From: Apiospora phragmitis
Lineage: Eukaryota > Ascomycota > Sordariomycetes > Amphisphaeriales > Apiosporaceae
Length of the DNA stretch: 64,000 bases
NCBI GenBank assembly: GCA_038363925.1
Contig: JAQQWL010000002.1
Span: 3,906,001 to 3,970,000, forward strand
Direction of reading: 5' to 3'
Program-made: the position numbers and the translations under genes
The notes under the pieces: generated by a model
Database searches by the model: none
Told to the model about the DNA's origin: nothing
Seen by the model: the letters and a program-made list of their open reading frames with translations, nothing else
In this document: positions 1 through 12,307 of the stretch, piece after piece
Layout: the number at the start of each line of letters is the position of its first letter
Position numbering within the stretch: the first letter of the stretch is position 1

Positions 1-293
1 TTGGCGTGACTTCTGCAATGCCAGCCAATCGTCGTGTGGTTGGCACAAACGAATGAGATCTCCTTGCTGTGACGTGAAATCTTTCAGTTCTGTGAGGCCC
101 AGCGACGCCTCATGCACTTGGGGACCCAGGGACACTAAACGTCTATGCAGCATTGACTCGTTCCCGAAGCGGTTTATCTGGACGTTCTTGCACACCAGCC
201 ACATTCTCCTGCCACACTCGGTACAAGTAGTGTGTGGCAGGTGCCCGATGCAAGCATAGCAGTCACTCGAGATATCACCAGCCAGAACAAATC
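1..293. other. Intergenic / 5' flank
   Basis: No coding segment with recognisable family character is seen. This is probably the promoter and 5' UTR of the AKAP7-like gene that starts at 294. The window edge prevents saying what lies upstream. Confidence 0.5.
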
Positions 294-1091
294 ATGCCGC
301 CAAGGTCTCCGCCAACACATTTCCTCTGCATCCCGCTCGTGACCAGCCTGTCCCGCCCGCAGCTCGTCTCGGCCCTGGCTTCTTTTAGTTCTGATGTGAC
401 TAGCCCTCAAAGCTTCGGCGTCCCGGCCGAGGCCGTCCGCCCCGTCGGGACCTTGCATCTCACCTTGGGCGTGATGAGCTTTCCCAAGAACGAGGGACTC
501 GACAGGGCCACCGAGTTGCTCAAGACGTTGGCCCCCCGACAGATCCTTGGGAGTATTATAGGGCCACAGGAACAGGCACAGGCCCTTGGGAGCAAGGACA
601 AACACGAAGGCGAGGACAAGGACAAGAACAAGGACCAGGACCCACCCGACCCCCTACAGCCACAGCTGTCAGTGACTCTAAGCGGCTTACACTCAATGCA
701 ATCGCCCCCCTCCAGGGCGGCAGTGCTCTACAGCGCGCCGGTGGACCCTGACGGGACCCTGCAGAAGTTCTGCGAGAGTATCAAGCAAACTTTCCAACAG
801 ACTGGTATCATGGCGGAGGCGGATCGGCCCTTGCTGCTACACGCAACCATCTTGAACACCATATATGTCAAAGGAGAAAAGGGAGGAGGAGGAGGAGGTC
901 GCCACGGGAAACGGCGGGATCGCGTCACTGTCGACGCCCGGGATATACTGGATAGATACGACGAGTTTGTCTGGATGAAGGATGTGCCGGTGGAAAAGGT
1001 CGCGATATGCAGGATGGGTGCCAAGAAGCAAGAAGACGGCGACGCGGCATATGAGGTCGAAGCAGAAATCGATATGGACAACGGTCAATGA
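294..1091 (+). CDS. AKAP7-like 2H phosphoesterase domain protein (ASCC1/AKAP7 family)
   Basis: Single-exon gene of 265 codons. The ATG at 294 is chosen because family similarity begins immediately after it (PPTHFLCIPL). Two H-x-T motifs, HLT at about residues 55-57 in the context VGTLHLTLGVM and HAT at about 183-185 in LLLHATILN, are the paired catalytic signatures of the 2H phosphoesterase superfamily (2'-5' RNA ligase-like fold). In animals the same domain occurs in AKAP7 and in ASCC1. The likely activity is hydrolysis or binding of a 2',5'- or cyclic phosphate in RNA; the actual substrate is unknown. Between the motifs is a Lys/Asp-rich low-complexity insert (about residues 100-120), and after the second comes a six-glycine run. 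Reading frame is intact. The family assignment is firm, the function is inferred. Confidence 0.85.
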   Translation: MPPRSPPTHFLCIPLVTSLSRPQLVSALASFSSDVTSPQSFGVPAEAVRPVGTLHLTLGVMSFPKNEGLDRATELLKTLAPRQILGSIIGPQEQAQALGSKDKHEGEDKDKNKDQDPPDPLQPQLSVTLSGLHSMQSPPSRAAVLYSAPVDPDGTLQKFCESIKQTFQQTGIMAEADRPLLLHATILNTIYVKGEKGGGGGGRHGKRRDRVTVDARDILDRYDEFVWMKDVPVEKVAICRMGAKKQEDGDAAYEVEAEIDMDNGQ

Positions 1092-1703
1092 ACAGTATCT
1101 AATATACGACTGTTATACAGTATGATGAGCAGGACATCTTAGTACGAGCCGACCCTGTCTTTGTGCATTTCCAGGTACGGTACTGTATGCTTAGCATTAT
1201 CATTTAGGCCTCGACCGACAGACAATCATTGGACGGATCGGACCGATCTCCTGTTCAGCCCAGCTCTATTTTTAGATGCTATAGGGAGGGCAATGGGATG
1301 AGGTACTCAAAAGGTAGATATACGGGTAGCTCGTGCTTACAAAGGTACGTACCTCGATCTACATGTACCCGGGCTTCAATCAATTGATACCAGCCTTACC
1401 CAAATGGGCCTTCGATGCCAGGCAACCTCGCCAAACCGATTCTTACATGCAGTTGACTTTGTAGGGTTACCTACACCTCCTCCTTCGTTCAATCTCCTGT
1501 CGGATCGCATGGTCTTCAGGCAACCACATATTCCGCCTTTGTGGCCCATCGGTTAGCCGTTTCGGAGACGATCCCGCCAGGCGACCGACCTCCCTCTCTC
1601 CGCGGACCATGTAGTACGAATTGAACCTTACACAGGCCAGCCAGCTAACTAGTAGCTCCTACCTCGCATTTGCTTAACCCCGAGCCCAGCCTCCCCGCAA
1701 GAC
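1092..1703. other. Intergenic spacer
   Basis: About 0.6 kb between two co-directional genes. It should hold the 3' UTR of the 2H phosphoesterase gene and the promoter of the coiled-coil gene. No other feature is recognised. Confidence 0.5.
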
Positions 1704-3282
1704 ATGAGCAGCTCGGACAAGCGAAGGGGCGGCAGCACCTCTCACACCAACAACACCTTGCGTTCCTCCGCCGCCTCGACCCGGAGCAGCAGCAGTAACG
1801 TTATAGCGCCGCCCCCGCCCGCGCGACTCGGCTCTCGCTCTTCTTCGCCCCGCCCCGGCACCGACAATGACGGCGGCGGCAGCGGCAGCAGCAGCTCGCG
1901 AGGCGCTGTCGACTCGGACCGCATCAGCATCGCCAGCACGCTGAGCAAGGACACAACTACAACGAGCGCGCGGGAGAAGGACGCGGCCGCGGCCACATCA
2001 CAAGCACAAGCACAAGCACAAGCCCAGCTGCTCCGGGAGAAAGATGACAAGATCGCCGAGCTGCAGCGCGAGCTCGTCCAGCTCGAGGCCGAGTTCGTGC
2101 GCCAGGTCGAGCTGCTGTCGCAAAACGAGAGCGAGACGGCCGCGTTCTGGCAGGCCAAGCACTCGGGCCTGAACCAGCAGTTCCTGCGCACCGACACGGA
2201 GCTGCGGCTGCTGCGCGCCGAGGCCGACGCCCGCGAGGCCGAGCGCGCGGCGCTCCATGAGGGCCGCGAGCTGCTCCGGCGCGAGCTCCGCGACCGCGAC
2301 GACGAGCTCCGCCGGCTGCGCGCGCTGAACCGCGGGCTCAAGGAGCAAGTCAGCACCAGCACGCGCGCCGTCCACGAGCAGACGAGCGACGAGCAGTTCG
2401 GCGACGACATGGCGCGCCTGGGCAACGGGCTGCAGAACTGGATCATTGTGCATTTTCGCAAGGCGAAGATTGGTAAGGGGGAATCGATCTTTGGTATTCA
2501 AAAGTTCTTCTTTACTAACGGGCAATAACCGGTAGATCTGGCGAAAACTAATCAACCCGAGGTCGATGAGCTTGCCCAACTTGTGCCGATGTACGCAGAG
2601 CTTGCATCCAAGATCAAGATCCATTTGCTGCAGTCCATCGTTTCGAGCGTGCTGGTAGACGGCATCTTCTCCCAGTACTTTGTGGGTCTGTCGGAGGAGC
2701 AGTCTTCCAAATTCAACGAGATGGAGCGCTTTCTCTCGTCAACGAGTAGGTTCCCCTGAAGGGCAATCGGTTGTAGGAATGATTGTCACATGAGGCTCAC
2801 ACTGAGACGGACGTACAGGTTCTGACGCGACGGTGAATCAATGGCGAGCCATGACGCTCAACATGATGCGTAAGGACTCGTCGTCCCCGAGTTTGCAGTC
2901 GCAAACAGACGTAGTCGTGGATAACATCATTTCGAGACTCAACCGGCTCCTCGACTCGATAACAGCAGACGCAGGCGCGAGTGAGGCACGTGACCAGTCG
3001 CTCCGCGCGCTTGTCACCAGCGCCGTCGTCTTGTCCCGGCAGCTCGCGGTGCAAAAGGCCGTCTTCAAGGTCACCATGCCGTATATCCTCCCGCACCAAA
3101 CCATCCCGTTCGACGCGGCGGAGATGGAAGATATAGGGGGCGAGGACGAGGAGGATCTGGCGTCGCGCGAGATCTGCTGCGTCACCTGCCCGAGCATCGT
3201 CAAGTTCGGGGACGAGCACGGAGGAAATCCGCAGCTTCGGAACGTTATCGCTAAAGCGAGAGTGCTCTGTAGTCCGGAGTGA
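1704..3282 (+). CDS. Uncharacterised coiled-coil protein, three exons
   Basis: Exons 1704-2472, 2536-2745 and 2819-3282, joined in frame by introns 2473-2535 (GTAAGG, branch CTAAC, TAG) and 2746-2818 (GTAGGT...CAG), give about 480 aa. Residues 1-90 are Ser/Arg/Gly-rich and low in complexity, with a short Gln-Ala repeat encoded by caagca units. Residues about 110-225 form a strongly charged heptad region (ELQRELVQLEAEF onward), a predicted coiled coil. The remaining half is more conserved in character (LQNWIIVHFRKAKI, VDGIFSQYFVGLSEEQ) and ends in an acidic stretch followed by CCVTCPSIVKFGDEHGG. It resembles uncharacterised Pezizomycotina proteins; no enzymatic motif is visible. The gene model is well supported by the splice frames; the function is unknown. 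Confidence 0.75.
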
Positions 3283-5716
3283 CCGGGGTCTCTTTTTGAG
3301 AGCTGCTGAACAGCAACGCAATTCAGAGATAATGTATACCAGTAATCATTTTGAAGGACTGGATATCATGGTATCCTGACCTGGAGAGATTGGCATCATG
3401 TATTGTTCAATACTTGTTGGATACCCCCGGATAGATCGGCGGGATTAAGCCACTTCCATATTGAATCATAGTCAAGAATCATGCGCTCTGTACTCCTTGA
3501 AATACACATCAATATGTTCGGGATTGGTTGACTTGGCGTATGTCTATAGGTACATATGTCTTAGCCAACCCCCGGCAATACACACTTTACCTAAGCTTGC
3601 AACAAGTACACTGCGGGGTGCATGTCCCGCCCTATGCGTGTTTGTGTGAGTGGCTGAGTGCGTGCTGGTATGAGGACAAGCGTCCGGGACAGTCAGACAG
3701 ATTGGGGGAGACACAACCCCCCGAAAAATGAGGCTCTTTCTGTTGTTATGTACATTTCCCATGTACCCCAAAGACAATCGTACCTATCAAGGGCCACCCA
3801 ATCATGCGTACATATGTATGGACCAGCGAAGCCGCACCCCAAGTTGCTGACCGCCTGGGATTATGTGTCACACACCTACTCTCCATAGCCAAATGTCCTG
3901 GGGAGCGCCAACAGTGTCGTGTTTCGTCGATCAAAAAGGCGGGATCTGCAATCCTGGCAGCAGCAGCCACTCGGCGCCCCCGGTCTCACACGGAGGTAGT
4001 GTGCCGGATACATACGTATTGCATTGTTAGCCGATCTGGCAGTTGTATGTGTATACAACTGACTATCACAAACCACAGCTAGAAAGCCGAGATTCAGGCG
4101 TACACCACCTGCTTACGCAACGTGTATCTGGTTTATTCGGGCAGAAGTTGCGGTTCAAGAGCTCCAGACAAACCCGTAAATGAGTAAACATTGCTGACAT
4201 GTACACCATCAATACAAGCGAGCGGACCGTGGCGCGACCTGCTTGCATCCGGGATAGGTTCCAACTTGCTCTGGCTGCGTTGGTCTTGAGAGCCCATTCC
4301 GATAACCCTTAGAGCCTCTGTAGTATGGTAACCGGTAGAGCCTAAACTGCCAGTATACAGCGAGCTCCTGCATGGAGCATTCCAGGTGCAGAAACAATGG
4401 CGTCCAGGGCAAGCGTCTAACAGTGAACACACACATCGTATGAACACACCAGGATCTCGCCCCGATTGGTCCAAGACCCATGCTCCCCATCTAAGACATG
4501 GGGAAGTTGATCTAAGCATCTCCGGACTGAATTGATCGAGGGGGTCAAGGGAGATAGACTAGATGTCCAATGCTCGATGAAACATAGCGAACTGCATACG
4601 CCTTCAACTGGTCGACGAGCTGCAAGCTGCGACTGCTGTTGCAATACTCTTGATGTTCTGCAGACTGCATCGGCCACCTGAAAAAGCGTGCGTGTTTGAA
4701 CGCCGGTTGCTTCGACAGCACGTATTTGCAGCACTATTCCCCCCCCCCCCATGTCAGTAAGAACACTATACATCACAAATGGCTGCGAGGGGGTAATAAT
4801 GATATGCTGTGTGATCAGGAGCAGGAATGAAGCCGGAAGCTGGCTCCTCGCAGCTGCAACGCATACTATGTGTTAGCATGAGTGAGTCAACCCGTTTTGT
4901 CGATCATCGGCCAAGATGTTACGGCGTATCCATCCTTCTGCGGGATGCCAAAACCGTCGGGCATCAACAGTCACCTATAGACTATCCGCTTGGTTTCAAA
5001 ATACGCAAGTTCAGACAAGCATTGCCTTTTCCGACTTGAGCGTACATTGGATGTCGAGATTGACTCAAGGGTAGGGTGATGGTTGTAGATCCCCCATCCG
5101 GTGGAGGATGGGAAGGGTGGAATAGCGGCCAACGAATAAAAGTCGTTGCATCAGACCCCTGGTCAACGCCAACAGCGCTTTGCACTGCACACCACACCCT
5201 CAAAGATAAATCAGTGCATAGGTATTGCGAGAAGGTGGATAACACAAGACTGATAACTTACCACTTTCCATTTGGAAAGTCACCAACCTGAAGTATCCCA
5301 TCCCCTCCCATCTTCCCGACAACCTGTACCAGATTGTTTGCTTCCATTGCCCTGGTTTACTCTGTCTTCCCATTTGCGAATCGAGTGACGCCAGTGATTG
5401 CCCATCCTACTGTGCATCACCACGACCACGACAGCTTGGGGGGTGCTGAGTATATCTACCCCCGGCCGTACCCCGCAAGCGAAGAAACTCCCAGGGTAGG
5501 GTATCAGGATTGCTCTTGATCGCATTAGATCGCGGTTTCCTGGTCTCCTCTCAGCCGTTTGTTCGACTGTCACCCATCAACAGACATACAACGCCCTGCT
5601 TTCTTTTGGGGCATTCGAACTTCCTCGTCTGGTTTGTTGCGACGACGTACCACCAACCACACAGCGAACGCATTTGCTCGAAGCTTATCGTAGCGATCTC
5701 GGGACAATACTTCAAC
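3283..5716. other. Intergenic spacer, 2.4 kb
   Basis: Only short overlapping open frames on both strands with no family resemblance. It includes a run of 12 C at 4739-4750. The last 300 bp (pyrimidine-rich with CTCTTC tracts) look like the 5' UTR and promoter of the next gene. Confidence 0.5.
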
Positions 5717-6613
5717 ATGTCGTCAACGGGGCTCAACACTCAGGACATATACGCCCTCTTAGCCCGAGTTGCCACTCGTGATGGTGATGACAAGCGCTTC
5801 CACAGCTGGAGCCAAACATCTCCGTTCGATGATGCTTCGACTTCAAGTCTAGATTTGACCTCCATCCACATGAAACTCGTACCTTCTGTCGTGGCACCGA
5901 CATATCGAAGTAGCACGGGGTCAGCATCCACAAGAAGCGCTTCGACGACGAGCATCGCCCAGAATAGTGTATGGTCGCGGAGATCAGGCAAGTCGTACCA
6001 CACCACTTTGTCTTCTCCGCCACGCTCTACGGCGTCGACAGTTCCGTCGGTAATCAATGCGCACGCCACCATCAATCCTCCAAATAATCCACAGTTGAGA
6101 CTCCCATGCGAGTACGCACGCCTTGGATTATGTAGCGAAACCTTTGGGCCTGAGGAGACAGATTTCTGGGAGTACCATATCGGACTTGAACATCTCCAAT
6201 ATAATCTGCCACCTCGTTGCATTTGCTGGTTTTGCGACCAAGAGTTCTCTTCTGAAGACCATGACGGGGACAGGAATCACAATTTCCACCTTCGGCTGGA
6301 CCACATCAGTGACCACATTATCCATGAGGGGCTAGGTGCCCAGCAGATGCGGCCGGACTATTTCCTCCTCGAGCACATGTACCGGAACGGGCTACTCGAA
6401 GCGCCTCATTACCAACGCGAGTGTAGGTATACTGAAGGGCCGACCGCAAGTGGCATTGTTGAGTACAACTACACGCCGCCGGAGAGACGGCGTGCCAGGG
6501 AACTTGAGTCGCGAGTATACCATGACAATGATAAAGAAGAGAGGCATCGACGTCGACGCACAAGGCTACACGCCGCTGGCCACATGGGTGCTAGGCAAGG
6601 CGTTGCCGTCTAA
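5717..6613 (+). CDS. Hypothetical protein with degenerate C2H2-type zinc finger
   Basis: Single exon of 298 codons from the ATG at 5717 (MSSTGLNTQD). The open frame extends further upstream to 5510, but that part has no protein-like composition. Residues 1-110 are Ser/Thr-rich and probably disordered. From about 125 the sequence is Cys/His-rich: LPCEYARLGLCSETF, then PPRCICWFCDQEF followed by spaced histidines and LDHISDHI. This matches the arrangement of the many fungal proteins with one irregular C2H2 finger (C-x2-C and distal His pair). The C-terminus is very basic (KEERHRRRRTR) and could act as a nuclear signal or bind nucleic acid. No partner or pathway can be assigned. Confidence 0.7.
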   Translation: MSSTGLNTQDIYALLARVATRDGDDKRFHSWSQTSPFDDASTSSLDLTSIHMKLVPSVVAPTYRSSTGSASTRSASTTSIAQNSVWSRRSGKSYHTTLSSPPRSTASTVPSVINAHATINPPNNPQLRLPCEYARLGLCSETFGPEETDFWEYHIGLEHLQYNLPPRCICWFCDQEFSSEDHDGDRNHNFHLRLDHISDHIIHEGLGAQQMRPDYFLLEHMYRNGLLEAPHYQRECRYTEGPTASGIVEYNYTPPERRRARELESRVYHDNDKEERHRRRRTRLHAAGHMGARQGVAV

Positions 6614-9312
6614 AGATGTAGGGGACCAATGTACCCTCAAGCAGAATGAAGTGTGCGGGCACTTATGGCTCTTCGCTGGTCGAGATCTTCTCCTTTCTTC
6701 CCAAAGCTGCTCTCCTTTCCGCGATGTTCTTGGTATGTTTCAGCCTAGGGTCGGAGCTACAAAACCCAAGGTCTTGTGGTTGGCTTTATCTCCGTTGGTA
6801 TCTTAGTGTTTTGTTTTGAGTTTGATTTTTTTTTTTTTTTTTGCATGGTTATGACGATACTTTATGTGGTATGCAGATGGAAGGGAGGGTAGAGAAGACA
6901 GTGCAATGGCAGCACTCATTCCGCACAGCTGGATGGGGACTGATTTGTTTTCGGGTCATGAGGAAGAAAGGAAAGGTCTCAGAATAGGTAGTAATCAGGT
7001 TTCTTATGATGTGGTCAGGTCGTGGGCAGATTGATCTAATAAGCGAAGTGGCTGCTGGAAAGAAGGTGGTCTGGCTATTGGGAAGGAACGGAGGCGGGCG
7101 ACGTTGAGAAACTGTCATTTGGTCTCGATCAACACAACTCAGCAGAACAGGAGAACAGAACTTGTCCTCCTCTCCAATCTCGCTCGGGGTTGACATGAAT
7201 GAATTGAATTTTAACCGTCCTGAGAACTTTCTCGACTTGGTTCTTTTCCTTTCCATTCTTTCTTTTCTTTCTCTCGTTCTCGTATCGATTTCGCCACTCC
7301 CGATCGACTCATTGACACTGACCGCTTTCTGCCCGAGGCGCGCCTACTTGAAGTCCAAATCAACCAACTTGATGATAATCGCAAACGGGGATTGGCCGAA
7401 AGAAAGAACCTATAGCACGAAGGCAACCTGTCTCCAGCTGACCATAGTCCCTTCGCTGGCTTATTATATCCGGCTCTCTCCCTTGAGCTGAAGAGTAGGC
7501 AATTTAGTCTCGCACCCTCCCAGCGGCAAATTCCTCTTTCGCTGTCGTCGACCCCGTTGCTCAGCCTCAATGTAGTGGCAATTTGTTTCTGTACGAGGGA
7601 GAGAGGTCCGCCCGGCCAATCAAACTCGCAACATAGCACCATGCCGAGCTTTTTCTTTCTTCATCTGTGGCAGTCCTGTCTCGGCGACTCCTTGGGCGGT
7701 CAATGAATCAGCAAATTATAGGTAATATTAATAATAGCGTGTGGTCCCAATACGGTGTTGATGTCTCGCCGGAAACGAGGCGGAAATAGAAAACCGACCA
7801 ACTTGTGGGCTTTATATAAAGTTCTTATACTAGGGCACGGCCAGCCAGCCAGCCAGCCACCTGATTTGATCGCCCTATGTATATACCTCCTACCAATGCA
7901 TTCATCTAGTCCTGCAGCTTCGTCTTGTTCAGCCTTACCCCGACTTGAGCCCAACGGAGTGCGCCTTGTAGATCCCGTCGGTTGCCTCGTTTACATGCGA
8001 CCCGCCTCATGAGACGCGAGGAGGTTGGGTTTACCATAGTGGTCGGGCGTAGGAGCACACGGATACAGCCAATGAGGACTCCATGCATGTAAGTGTGTTC
8101 CTGAGAGGGGGAGAGTGGCTGCATGATATGGCAAGTTAGGGGTATACAGTCTGCGAAACCCCTCGTGGTTCGCTTTACCGACGGACCAACATGCGGCAGC
8201 CCCTGTTGACGGGCAGCCTCGTGGGTGTATATTAAACCCGCGTGGGAAGGTGACGGTGCACATGGCCCCCACATGCATCCTGCCGTGTCGTGTTTATTGC
8301 AACGGAAGATCGTCAATATATAGTAGCCTGTCAGATGTAAGCCGGGACGCATTGGCATGCCCGAGCTTGCCTCGGGTATATCAACGTGGACTGACCGGGC
8401 CCCCTTGGGGACCACACGGCACTGCGAACTGAAGTTGTAACGTATCTATACGTGTACGTAAGGTGTGCATCTTTCTTTTCATCTTCTGATAATGATGATA
8501 TATCATAAAGAAACCATAGGAGGTGTCTCCGTCGACAAATCACACATTTTCTGACCTGGTGTCATCTTTCCCCTCCTCTATGCGGCTTCTGCCTAGAATG
8601 GAGTCACGCCGCGCTCCCGCCCCCGCCGGGGTAGCTGGGGAAACAGGACGGCATCCAAGCAACAATAAGCGATTCCGTATGCCTTCAGTCGTATTACTAC
8701 TGGTGGATCATTTTCCCGTTTGAGCCTAATATTGGGCGGTGTGATCATCACTGAAGGCTCTCTTACTGACACCACACCTCCTGGTCATCCACCACTCGCT
8801 TCTGTAAAGTAGCTTGCTAACTTCCCATTATTCTAGAAACCATTGACAGATGGGAGATTTGTCTCACCATGATATTTCCACCTTTAAATCAAACATTCGA
8901 ACATACTCGCGGGGATAACTTCCAAGGCTCTTGGCTCATGGCTCTTCTAAGTATTCTGTTTGGAAGTCTTCGGTTTGGCGGTGGAAGACTGCCCCCTTAA
9001 CCAAGTACCCACCAACCACCTACGAGTGCCAGACTCTGGTAGAATCACGAGAGTCCACTATTACCTCAAAGCTGTAACATTGAAAGAGGTATACACGCGT
9101 ATGGCCTATCTTTCCCAGCGACAACCCGGAATGAATCTGATATGTTGAAAATACGTCAAGGAGGGTCTGTTACCATATTATTACCCTTTGCCTTGGAACA
9201 TAAGATGTTCAATGCAGTTACATAAGGAGAGTATTATTTCTCACTGTCCACCTGCAGAATTGACACCTCCCCCCCCCTCTCTCAGAGAAACTACCTACCC
9301 ATCCACCCACCC
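6614..9312. other. Intergenic spacer, 2.7 kb
   Basis: Located between convergent genes. It contains a T-run of 17 at 6826-6842 and a (CAGC)n stretch near 7840-7860. Open frames are short, overlap on both strands and resemble no family. No RNA gene was recognised. Confidence 0.5.
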
Positions 9313-11742
9313 TCATCTTGAGTGGTAGCCCTCCCCCTTCTTCTGAGCCCGAAGGAACTCCTCCCAAGTCTCCCCCTTTCTATTGTCGTTATCATTATCA
9401 TCATCATCGCCCACGGCGGCAGAACTGCCACCGCTGCTAGGGAAACGCCTGTGGTGGTGGTGGTAGTGGTGGCGGCCGTGGTGGTGTCGCTGCGAAGGCC
9501 TTCGTTCCGTCTTTATGCTACTCTGGCTACCGATAGTCGCCGCCCTGGACGTCACGGCGGCGGGGGTGGCAAGCAGTGGCTGCTCCCGCCCAGTAGCAGC
9601 GGCACCCTTCTGCTGTGGCTGCACCCCTTCCCATCGCACGTGATGAGGTTTCTGCTGCTCCAACCGCTCCGCGCCGCCCGCGATACTCGAGGGCCTGGAC
9701 GGCTCGGCTAACGTCGCGGGCCGGTACTGTAGCGGGTTCCACTGGTGCGTCACGGAAGTGGCTGGTGAAGAAGCGGGGCCGCCGCCGCCGCCGGGCGGGC
9801 TCACGGAAGCAGCAGACGTTGGCGCCGCCCTCCCCATGGCCGAGGAAGCGGTGGGGGAGGGAGGAGGAAAAGCTGAAGGGGCCGGTGCTCGACAGTTCTG
9901 GGACTGAGGTACTGTTGTGCCGGGTAGGCGGCGGTGTGCGCCCTCCGTGGCCCCAGTACCCCGACGAAGGAGCAATCGAGGAGACGGAGCCGCGTGGGCC
10001 GGCGGCAGAGGAGAGCGGGACTACAGCACTGTCGGACTGGGCTGCTGGCACGTTGGTGTACGACTGCTGGCTCGCGCGTCCCCCGTAGCGCTGCTGCTGC
10101 TGTTGATTTGTAGGTTGATGATTATGATGAGCAGTCGATCCGTCAGTGCCTGTAGGCTCGGCGTGCCATGAGTGCAGCCTAGCGTGCCCCTGACGAGGCC
10201 CAGGCATGGAGGCTCTCTCCAGATCCCGCTCGCGGCGGCGCCATTCGCTCTCACCATGGTCCAGGCTGCTATCAATTTTGCCATCTGCCTTCGAGGCATC
10301 GTCGTGGTCATCGTCGCCTATGGGAGGTAGTGGACTCGGCAGCGCATACTTCGGGCGAGATGCCGAGCGAGAAGGCCCGAGAACGAAAGAAAAAGAGACC
10401 GGTTTCTCAGCAGCAGCTGTTTTAGGCTCAGGCACCGACACCGGCGCCGGAATCTTAGTAGTAATAGTAGCAGTAGTAGTAGTATCAGTCTGGGGATGAC
10501 GTGAAGGAGGCTCCTTTTTAGGAGGTGGCGGCTGCAGCTCCAACTCATACATCAGGTCCTCGAATGCGCCGTCGACAAGTTGTTTCGACTTGGCGTCCGC
10601 ACGAGAAGGCAGCTGGTCGCGCCGGATGGCCTTGGGCAGTATTTCCGGGGGCGACACCCCCTCCTTAGCATCATTCAAGCTGCCAGCCACTACGATGGAT
10701 GGCATGTCTGCCACGATCTTTTCGAGGCGATCGAACTCGGTATCTGGATTTGCCAGGATGCATGACACGTAATATTGGGCAAACCCAATGACGGTCAACG
10801 CGGGCACGAGTGGCCGCTCGTGCTCATTTTGCTGAATCAGGTGGTGCTGATACTCCATGTCGAGCAGGAAGTCTGCCATCCGTCCATATGCACCCGAAGC
10901 TTTCGAGGAGAATATGTCTAGCAATGGAGCAGAATTAGCTACGAGCAAAGTCACAGTAGCACGAAGCGGGAGCTGTACGTACCGATGAATGGATACACTT
11001 CGTCGTCAAGCCTATATGACACGTAAAATCTATGCAGCCCATCTGGCGTCATGACCAAGCCATCATTATCAGGGTTGAACTTGTTGACCTGTTATCGGTT
11101 TACATGATTAGAAAAAGTGATCCGGTTCGGTCATTATGGGTCGAAGTATTGTGGCTGTTCAGGACCTAGGTAGCTTACAATATACCCTGAAAGAACCCTC
11201 ATGATTTGGCCGAACCTGGATGTGGCGTGGCCCTCGGAAGTGAACAAGTCACCCCATTCAGTAGTCGCTCCAGGGGATGTCTCATTGAGCTTCACTTTGG
11301 CAGAGACACTGCTGCTGGTCCCGGATAAATGGGGTTTCGGTACCAGGTATCCTTCAGGTTGAAGATTGGTGACATCCGCCTCGCCTTTTCCTCTTCGAAA
11401 TGCCTCAGAGAGCTCCTCCCGGATGGCCCTTCGGACTTCTGCGATGAGCCCAGTAGTGGTAGTGGTGGGGTTGAAAGGGGCATGAATCATATGAATATCC
11501 GGCCGAGTGGCATTCGCTCTGCTGGGTTTATTCTGGTTCCAACCAGGAGGGGACGCGGTCTTCGAGTTGTAGACATGGGATAGGTCGGTGCGACTCACGA
11601 CGGCGGTTGAAAGAGGCGATATATCCTCAGAAGCCTCGTTGCTCGTAAGGTGCGTCTCATCTGAGGAACGACATCTCAAGTCCGCGATGGCGAGTTTGAG
11701 GTCTGGGTCCTCAACAGGATGCTCTTTGCGATCTGTGGTCAT
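9313..11742 (-). CDS. DUF7514 domain-containing protein (fungal, function unknown)
   Basis: Exon 1 is 11742-11179 from the ATG in MTTDRKEHP, intron 11178-11089, exon 2 11088-10983, intron 10982-10918, exon 3 from 10917. Both junctions keep frame and rebuild a DUF7514 region: ATSRFGQIMRVLSGYI, then NPDNDGLVMTPDGLHRFYVS, YRLDDEVYPFIDIF, PLVPALTVIGFAQYYVSCIL and DFDRLEKIVADMP-like text. This domain is common in Pezizomycotina and unassigned in function. The C-terminal third is low-complexity (Pro, Ser, Gln and His-rich, with a HHYHHHHRR patch). Around 9762-9804 the frame must shift to reach the stop at 9313 (tail TWEEFLRAQKKGEGYHSR). Either a 43-nt GTGAGC...CACCAG intron or a one-base insertion in a C-run explains this. 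The family call is firm; the extreme C-terminus is uncertain. Confidence 0.75.
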
Positions 11743-12307
11743 CGTCTGCGGCGCTGTTTCGATCCAGGAAGTCCTGTTGGATAAGGCCACTGAAGAGAAG
11801 CAAGGAGCTGGTAGAGAGAAGGTGGAAAAGGTTGGGCGTCCTCGTTTGATTCCCAATGTCGTTGCCGTCGGATATCTGCCATTTGCTTCCCGCATAGCTT
11901 GGGTAGTACTGCAGATAAAGGCAGCCATTATTTGGTGAAGATGTCATAGAAGCCGGGCGGCGTCTCTCCATGGAGCTTGTGCAACAACTAAAACCCTCGG
12001 AACAGAGCCCGCAGTACGACATCTCGGCTGTGTAACGATAACATAAACGCAGCGACGGATAGGGGACCACCATGACCATCGGCTTGGGCTATGGCTTCAC
12101 CAATGTGCGAAACAGAATCGTCGAGTTTCCGTCCCACAAGATGCAGGACGGAAACGGAATATAATCAAGCCGAGTAGGAAAAGACAGAAGATTGGCATGT
12201 GGTTCGAGATCAACATGTGTATGGGTGGTACTAACCAGCGTGAGCAGTTGTTGATGGATCCATTAGGTCTCTATTATTAAGTTGATGACTATTCCTTTGT
12301 CTGTTCG
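11743..12307. other. Intergenic spacer
   Basis: About 0.56 kb between two minus-strand genes. It should hold the promoter of the DUF7514 gene and the 3' UTR of the HSP70-like gene. An open frame continues upstream of the chosen DUF7514 start to 11928, so an earlier start is possible. Confidence 0.45.

Noticed and set aside
1742..2624. Two long minus-strand frames over the coiled-coil gene
   Set aside because: They arise from the skewed codon use of the Glu/Arg/Leu-rich coiled coil on the plus strand and give Ser/Arg or Leu/Ala/Val low-complexity peptides.
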